From Hygrophila difformis (lineage: Eukaryota; Streptophyta; Magnoliopsida; Lamiales; Acanthaceae): a stretch of DNA of 64,000 nt. The stretch covers positions 23,928,064 through 23,992,063 of the forward strand of contig JAOANR010000015.1 of the NCBI GenBank assembly GCA_030278955.1. The letters run 5' to 3'. How positions within the stretch are numbered: the stretch's first letter is position 1; each line of letters begins with the position of its first letter. A model generated the notes under the pieces. The model was not told the DNA's origin, did not search any database, and saw only the letters and a list, made by a program, of their open reading frames with translations. Below, in pieces: positions 58,010-64,000 of the stretch. Made by a program: the position numbers and the translations under genes.

Positions 58010-58713
58010 TCCTTATCCAAAACGTCGTCTTTTTCATCCCTAAATTTCCCTTCTTCACATCCCTGCCATGCGATCGCCATCTCTAAACCTAACTCCTTCA
58101 CATCCTGGGCACCTGCGCACTTGAATTCCCGTCACCATTCGCATATCTCGCCGTCCCACGGTGGTGCACCATTCACCAAATTCACTTCACCCGCTGCCAC
58201 GCTGGTTACAGGCAACCATCGGCGCCTGCCGCAGTCAGACGTCGCCTCCGCCGTTTTCCCTCTCTTAGTCTCCTATTGTCAGCCAGTCGGAATTGGAACG
58301 TGGAGAAGGAATCCGCAATTTTTTGGAGCTTCAAGGTGGCTACTTTCCTGTTCCCATTCCCCTTCTTCTCTTGTTGCGAATGAGACCGGCTGGAAGCAGC
58401 TCAGTCGCCGCCACAATGGCGGTGACCAGAAGGCGCGATGACGGAGGGCCTGCTGGGGGAGGTGGCGCCGCCGCTGTTCCCTCTCCAAAACCTCTTCTGT
58501 GTCCTCTCTGTCTCACCTTACACTTCGGCGCTTCGTGTTCCAAAATCGATGACACTCCCTTCGTCGCCTCTCAAAAATGATCTCACCACCTTCCTCGCGT
58601 CCTCCTCCAGTGTCATCTGCATCGCTCTATCTATTTCCATCGCGCCGCCGCCATATGCCCGAGTTGCGGTCTGCCGGCAGCACTACCCGCTCCCGCTCTC
58701 GTTCAAGGTATAA
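58010..58713 (+). other. GC-rich exon-like block of unknown function
   Basis: This block is far richer in GC than its surroundings. It contains several overlapping open frames on the plus strand and ends in TTCAAG followed by the donor-like GTATAAAATC at 58709. It may be the first exon of an unrecognised gene or a captured gene fragment. No protein family is recognised in any frame, so no CDS is called. 57432-58009 and 58714-59160 contain nothing else certain. Confidence 0.3.
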
Positions 58714-59159
58714 AATCATATATCTTCCTTGTTCAATTTGGGGATTTTGAGTTGGAGACTGTGAATTAAGGCTTTTAGTTTGAGTTACTTGTTCTCCTAC
58801 GAGTTGCGCTCCCATCCGACTGGAATGAAGTTCGGTTAGGGTTACTTGTTCAGGATTGTTAATTGTCAATTGTCAAGTGAGGCAACCGGCAGCATTTATT
58901 TATTTATTTACCCCTTTGCACTTTTATGTTAATTGCTGCTTGTTTCCTTGTTGATTTTGAATTTTGTGGCTTGAAACTGCGATCTGATTAATGGGCTTTC
59001 CGCACCTTGATTTGGTCTATTTGAACTTAATTTGAGTGGGGAGATTTGATAATTTGTGTAGCGATTGTTTCAAAGTTGTTTGTAGAAGATGGAATGGTGC
59101 AGCTGTTGGATTGACAGGCTTGGGTGGTCATTTTTCTGTTAGTTTTGGTTGCTTGAATT

Positions 59160-59505
59160 TGCGAATTTTGGTTGCCGGGGTATGGTGCAGCGACTTGATA
59201 ATGTTCATTTCATCGACTTCATAAACGTTAAAACTTCAATTATTTGGTTTAACATATTTCAGCGACGAGCTGTATGTATTTCAGTGACGTGGTGCGTGTA
59301 TTTCAGCGACGGACTATATGTATTTCAGCGACATGCGACAATGTTCTTTAGCTATAACAACCTACGTATATTTCAGCAACTTGACCGTTGTATATTTTTT
59401 TGGAAAATTTTACCATTTTACATTTTGAACCGTTGGATTTTAAATGAACGGTTGAGATTGGTGCCTTGATGTGCTGCGGGTCTTGTTGATTGCACCGCAA
59501 CCAAT
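59160..59505. mobile_element. Non-autonomous element with a CAGCGACG tandem array (relative of 3260-3785)
   Basis: The ends are related in inverse orientation: TTGGTTGCCGGGGTATGGTGC on the left and GATTGCACCGCAACCAA on the right. In between are about eight words like TATTTCAGCGACGTG spaced about 20-25 bp, and a phrase ACGGTTGAGAT also present beside the first array at 3330. No clear target duplication. Confidence 0.5.
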
Positions 59506-59876
59506 CCCATTTACATTTATCAGTCTTTGACTTATATCATTGTGATAAGAGGTCCTTGATTAAATTTAAAGATTTGATAGGTGATTAAGAGATCATGATA
59601 ATAAGAATTAAGTTTTATACAAATTGAATCTAAATTGTTCTTGATTGATGAATTATTAAAATTGGACATGGTAATTCGAATAGATCAATATGTGTGTAAT
59701 AGTCTTTATTGGATAGAGATTAGTAGATCTCATTTACTAATTGACATACATAGCCGATAAATATAGAGATATTGTCATTAAACATGCCCAATTCAGAATT
59801 TCTAATTGTTGAGATTACCTATTAACTGTCAGTGGATATTCTCATAAAGGATATGATAATAAATCACCCTATGACT

Positions 59877-60056
59877 TTTTTTTTCTTTTTTCTTTTTTGT
59901 CGAGGAGCCGAAGTCAGAGAAAGGGTCGCTGGAGCCCATGCCACACAAATTATAAAGGGATAAAAGGGAGGGATAGGGGGCCGTGTGGAGAATCGAAATC
60001 CCAACTTTAAGATTGAAAGACATGAGCTTGGCCGCTTGGGCAAGTCCTTCTCCCTA
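59877..60056 (-). mobile_element. SINE copy, reverse orientation
   Basis: T-rich tail at the left, then the SINE body reversed (GAGCCCATGCCACACAAATTATAA, GGAGGGATAGGGGGCC). A degenerate B box (GAATCGAAATCCC) and an A box (CCGCTTGGGCAA) lie at the right. The head is better preserved than in most copies. Confidence 0.75.
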
Positions 60057-60096
60057 GATCACCCAATGACTTGAGATCACTATAGAAATTAGCAAG

Positions 60097-60354
60097 TACT
60101 CCCTCCGTTTCTTAAAAATTGGAACATTTAAATAGTATTTACTACTCATTGAGTAGTTTAATGTTTTAACACAGTTATATAAGATAAAACATAGTCAAGT
60201 GGGATCTTGTTGGGTTCGTCTAATCGCGTAGTTTTAGAATATCAAACTTTTATAATTTTACATTTACACATTTTGAAATATTAAGCGTTAAAAATGTGCA
60301 TTGAATTGTGTGAAATACATGGATGTTGCATTTTTTTGAAGACGGAGGGAGTAC
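60097..60354. mobile_element. Stowaway-like MITE abutting the FAR1/FRS pseudogene
   Basis: It starts TACTCCCTCCGTTTC and ends GACGGAGGGAGTAC. Its right end coincides with the point where the FAR1-like reading on the minus strand stops. Confidence 0.85.
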
Positions 60355-61715
60355 TTTACTGGACTTTGATTTTGGACATCTCACGCATGAGGACGTCACC
60401 CAATGGTGGCCGTGCATTTTTGTTCGTGTTGAAAGTTGTGTCCATAGCTACAACATCCCCGTAATGCTTGTAATCGTCCCTCATCTTCGAGTCAGCCTAG
60501 AAAATATTGCATATTTGTTTAGCATTATCGATGTCCAGGCTGTAAAAGAAATTCCGTTCCAAACGTTCCTTATCCTTGAAATATTTCACGATGGCATAGC
60601 TTTCACCCTTGCTAACGTTTCTGCTACGCCTACGGTTCATCATGTTTTTTAGATCGGATTTCAAGAACCCAACCTTGTCGGTACCACCCGCCATTGCTCT
60701 AATATGTCCGTACGATTCTCCTATTGAAAATCCCGCCTTCTCACCAAGGTTTGCAATTACCTCATGATGTTGTAGAATCCTAAGGTTGGATCTCAACACG
60801 TGCGTCGTGGTCCTATCTTGCATTGGGTGCGTATGTACATCATGGTACTTGCTAACAACATAAACCTGTCGTTTCAAATCATATTTAAATGCAATCATCG
60901 CAGTGCATCCAACACGCGTATCATACAATATTCGTATTTTTCTTTGGCTAGATTCTCTCAGAAATGATTTCTCTGTCGGGTCTTTGTTCGATGGATTCAC
61001 CTTACTGTTATCCTTATACCCTTCCTTGCTACAACAATAAAGCATCCACCTCACCAGAGATTTGTCTCGCGGTGATGTTTTCTCATATTGTTTGCGCACC
61101 GAGAAACCACAACTGTGTGCGAAATTACAGTATGCAATGTATGCATCTCTAACACTTTTGTATTCACGATCTTCAAATTGCTGTATGTCTGCTTATTATT
61201 ATGAAAAAAGAATCAATTCATTTGTACGAAAAGAACACTAATCAATATAATTTTTCAACCCACACATCACAACCATTCGAGATTCCATTCCTGCCAATGG
61301 TCATCATACATAAAAACATTGAAAACCCTCAACCATTTTTATTTGTTACCTATCAGCACTGGTGCAACACGGCTGTATGTTTCGGTATTACTTAAGGATT
61401 TCCTATCAGAGCACGGTTCAACACTACACACTGCATCATCATCATCTTCCCCAATTTCATACCCTGGTAAGGTCGAAGTTTCATCCCAGCACTGCAAAAC
61501 ATCCTTGTCGCCGAGAAAAGACAACCCCCACCTGGTTTATCATCATATTTGGTACGGAGGTTATCGGAAGCTACTGCATTGTCGCCGTTGTCCCCTATAT
61601 CTTCCGGGAAGTTGTTGAGATCCAACATCGTCGTTCTCTATCTCCCGTCGAATGGCCTGATTAATTTCCGCTATCACAATTGCCTCACCAAATATCCATA
61701 ATTGATCCATTATGA
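60355..61715 (-). pseudogene. FAR1/FRS-type (MULE-derived) pseudogene, truncated
   Basis: Reading the minus strand, about 61712-61340 gives a start-like MDQLWIFGEAIVIAE and an acidic N-terminal part with a frame change near 61540. After an intron-like gap, 61190-60500 encodes the FAR1 DNA-binding region (YCNFAHSCGFSVRKQYEKT, CTAMIAFKYDL, HTHPM) and the linker to the transposase-like domain (FFYSLDIDNAKQICNIF). A TAG follows where this family normally has Trp (NIF*AD). The frame then resumes (DYKHYGDVVAMDTTFNTNK) and ends at the MITE. FRS proteins are domesticated MULE transposases acting as transcription factors. Here two thirds of the transposase-like domain is missing. Confidence 0.75.
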
Positions 61716-63164
61716 GGATGGAAGTTACAAATTATTCACTTAATTTCGTCCATTAATTTGGAATAATCAGATTCTTTTTCATTGGCAATAAATGGCTACG
61801 AATGGAATGTTTGCATACCATCATGACGCATAGCATCTCTTAGTCTGTGCTGGAATACGTCCGGAAATGCAGATTAATTCGTGTCTGCATAGTAACTTAA
61901 TTGCTAGTCTTGATAGGTAAATTAATACAGTTGTTTTACCACCGGCTTCGGAGGGTACCTATGGGTAGTGGCAAATTTAGAAATTTTTCTAAGTGGTGTC
62001 AAAAAAAATTATGAAAGCTAACTTGACATTATTGTGGATAGTAATGATAATATTAAAAAACAATTAATAAAGCTAGGTTGGAATGATAACAGTGGTGTCC
62101 TATGGGCCACGCACTTACGAGTGTCCTAATCTTGCATGAGTAATTTATTTCCTTGGATTAAATAAATTGAGTGGAATATTAGTGTTTTGCCGCAAAATAA
62201 TTATGTATAAAATTTATTTATTTAACAATTAATATCTTAGAATATTTATATGTAAGAATTACACTTCATCTATTTTCATGAATATGCAGTACTTACTCTG
62301 GCACGCAATCCAATGTCCATTTTTAATAACTAATATATAACTCACGTTGTCTATAAGTATAAATTATAAAAATTTGATATTCTAAAATTATATGATAAGA
62401 CGATTTTAACAAAATCTCGCTTTACTATTTTTTCATCTATAACTATTGTATAAACGTAAATCAAAGTTCAATAATGAAAAGCATCAAAAAGCCAAACGTT
62501 TCACATTCACAAAAACGGAGGTAGTATAATATATATATATATACTAGTCATAACAGCTGTGCGATGCACAGCGTACAGAGTATGTACAACTGCCCGTGGG
62601 GGAAAAAAATAATTGTATATAAGCGCACATGGGTTCTTACGTGGGTTCTTTATACGATACTTATTATGTTTAGAGGCAAGTACACATTGCTGAGTAGGCA
62701 AAATTCAAACAATACAAAATTTATCTAGAGCTGAAATTTTCTAACAACCAGAAAATGTTGGAAGACACCATATATATTTTGCAAGTTTGGTTTAATTTTT
62801 CCCTTATAAATAAAATTAATGCGCAAAACTAACAACACAAACTGTTATCGATTAAATTAACAAAAAGCAGCCTTCCTCTTGAGTATAGTAACGGAAACAT
62901 TATTTAATAGCAGCCTTCCCCATGCCCATCATATCATCGATTACCGCTATAACAGAAGCAAAACATGAAAAATAAACAAAAATAAAGGTATCTGCCAAAC
63001 ATTATACAATTAAAAGGCCACTCGTGGTAGTAATATAAGCCACGATGATCATATTATTGTGGGGGTTTCCTTTCGGTAAGATGTTCTGTTTGTCTTTCAA
63101 GCAGAAGAGAAATGGTCAAACAAAATGTTGTTGTGGAAGAACACCGCTAGGCTATCAGCATTTT
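61716..63164. other. Gene-free stretch with one MITE
   Basis: No coding signal. The only recognised feature is the Stowaway-like MITE at 62290-62526; the rest is AT-rich. Confidence 0.4.
62290..62526. mobile_element. Stowaway-like MITE, degenerate
   Basis: The left end is TACTTACTCTGGCAC and the right end ACGGAGGTAGTATAA. The interior keeps family words (AATCCAATGTCC, AATGAAAAGCATCAAAAAGC). Confidence 0.55.
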
Positions 63165-64000
63165 CGTCATAAAATTACTGCTCCACTGGGATGCCGCTCT
63201 TGATGAAGTATCCGTCTGTCTCCCTCGTTGCCTCTTGCACGTCATCACCATTAATGATCTGTATAGATAAATTCAGACAGGAATCAACCAGAGGAAACTT
63301 TGTTCAAAGCATGGGGAAGTTGAAAGGGTTGGTGGCAAGGGGAATCTTTGACCTGGACAGGAATTTACATTCATATTGTCTCCGATGCGTGCATTTTTGT
63401 CGATAATTGCCCGCTTGATGTGGGAATTCTTGCCAATGCCGATTGGAACTCCACCTTTTGCTGCTAGTAATCTTCTGTCTGCGTCAGTCTGGGCAAAAGA
63501 CACTTATAGCATTAGTAACAGAATATGAACAGAGGATGACTCATTGGTTTCCGAGTTCAGGCAAATGTAATTTGTCACCTGTTTTGGCGCAAAAAAAAAA
63601 AAATAGTTCAACACAGTATGGAAAAAGAAATTACCTCATAATAGTCAGCTCCCATCAACAGGGAATCTTCTATGATTGCACCCTCCGATATGCAAGATCG
63701 AAGACCGATTACTGAATGGTGTATCTTACAGTTCTGAGAGTGAAACAGTGAGCATTCCTTAAGTTATTAGTTGCCCGTTATGTAAATATCGAGATTGCAA
63801 TGACATAGATGGAAACTTACCTTAATGGCACAACCCTCGCAAATGACATTGTCATTAACATCGGCATTGAGCATTTTGGAAGTGGCAGATAGCGGGGTTG
63901 TGTATAGATTGGGGCAGAACGGTCGTAGAAACTGCATCAAATGGACCGAATCATGCATATAGGAAGAGAGCAGCAAGGCATGCCGCAATGGGGGGAATGT
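63165..64000 (-). pseudogene. ADP-glucose pyrophosphorylase small-subunit gene, 3' part, disrupted
   Basis: Minus-strand exons: 63931-63821 (FYDRSAPIYTQPRYLP, then in another frame SKMLNADVNDNVICEGCAIK), 63733-63635 ([18 protein letters not shown]...MGADYYE), 63488-63369 (TDADRRLLAAKGGVPIGIGK...IDKNARIGDN) and 63258-63165 (IINGDDVQEATRETDGYFIK). All junctions are GT-AG and the order is that of the left-handed beta-helix end of plastid ADP-glucose pyrophosphorylase, the first committed step of starch synthesis. Exon 1 in this view is one base short, changing frame at YLP/SKM. The last exon jumps from KSGI to a PSGAVIL-like end, losing about nine residues and the frame, and stops early. The gene continues beyond base 64000. 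It looks dead. Confidence 0.82.

Noticed and set aside
57854..58441. 195-codon open frame as a gene
   Set aside because: It runs through an AT/GT microsatellite, starts in AT-rich sequence and shows no family resemblance; only the GC-rich part is noted as exon-like.

Overview
The window looks like nuclear DNA of a flowering plant, most likely a eudicot. It is AT-rich, its genes have GT-AG introns, and it carries plant-specific families (2-oxoglutarate dioxygenases, an E-class PPR protein, a CASP-like membrane protein, an iron-type bHLH factor). It is also dense in plant transposons: CACTA, hAT, MULE, Stowaway-like MITEs, a Copia-type LTR element, a solo LTR and tRNA-headed SINEs. Species cannot be named from the sequence. 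All gene models are hand-built from splice sites and protein similarity; there is no transcript evidence.

Layout. 1-1673 (-): first 2OG-Fe(II) dioxygenase, cut by the window edge only for its last few codons. 2,250-7,250: repeats, including an array of a CAGCGACAT word bounded by 9-bp direct repeats, and a CACTA element with a nested hAT MITE. 7,270-14,240: remnant of a CID (RNA polymerase II CTD-interacting) gene, broken by MITEs and a 904-bp MULE-type element. 16,428-17,691 (+): second dioxygenase. 19,267-21,600 (-): intact intronless PPR gene. 21,858-32,819: nested composite in which a hAT-like element with perfect 8-bp target duplications encloses about 10 kb of decayed MULE DNA, carrying a MuDR-type transposase (+) and a convergent Ulp1-like protease pseudogene (-). 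35,042-36,302: second CACTA element. 37,742-39,396 (+): third dioxygenase. 40,032-44,568: gag-only Copia-type LTR element ending about 215 bp before a CASP-like gene (44,783-45,787, +). 46,268-47,685 (-): IVc bHLH gene of the ILR3/bHLH104 type. 49,701-51,060: hAT MITE and a 130-bp tandem repeat. About 51,150-54,450: organelle-like DNA with small atpI and psbH pieces. 54,740-57,426: solo LTR holding ten copies of a tRNA T-arm/B-box word. 59,160-64,000: another CAGCGAC element, a FAR1/FRS pseudogene (-), and a broken ADP-glucose pyrophosphorylase small-subunit gene (-).

Function. The three dioxygenases share the same two intron positions, the H-x-D...H iron ligands and the R-x-S co-substrate motif, so they form a dispersed tandem family, probably for specialised metabolism; the substrate cannot be read from sequence. 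The PPR gene should act in an organelle, the bHLH in iron homeostasis, and the CASP-like protein at the plasma membrane. The rest is mainly nested transposon insertion and decay, often close to gene promoters.
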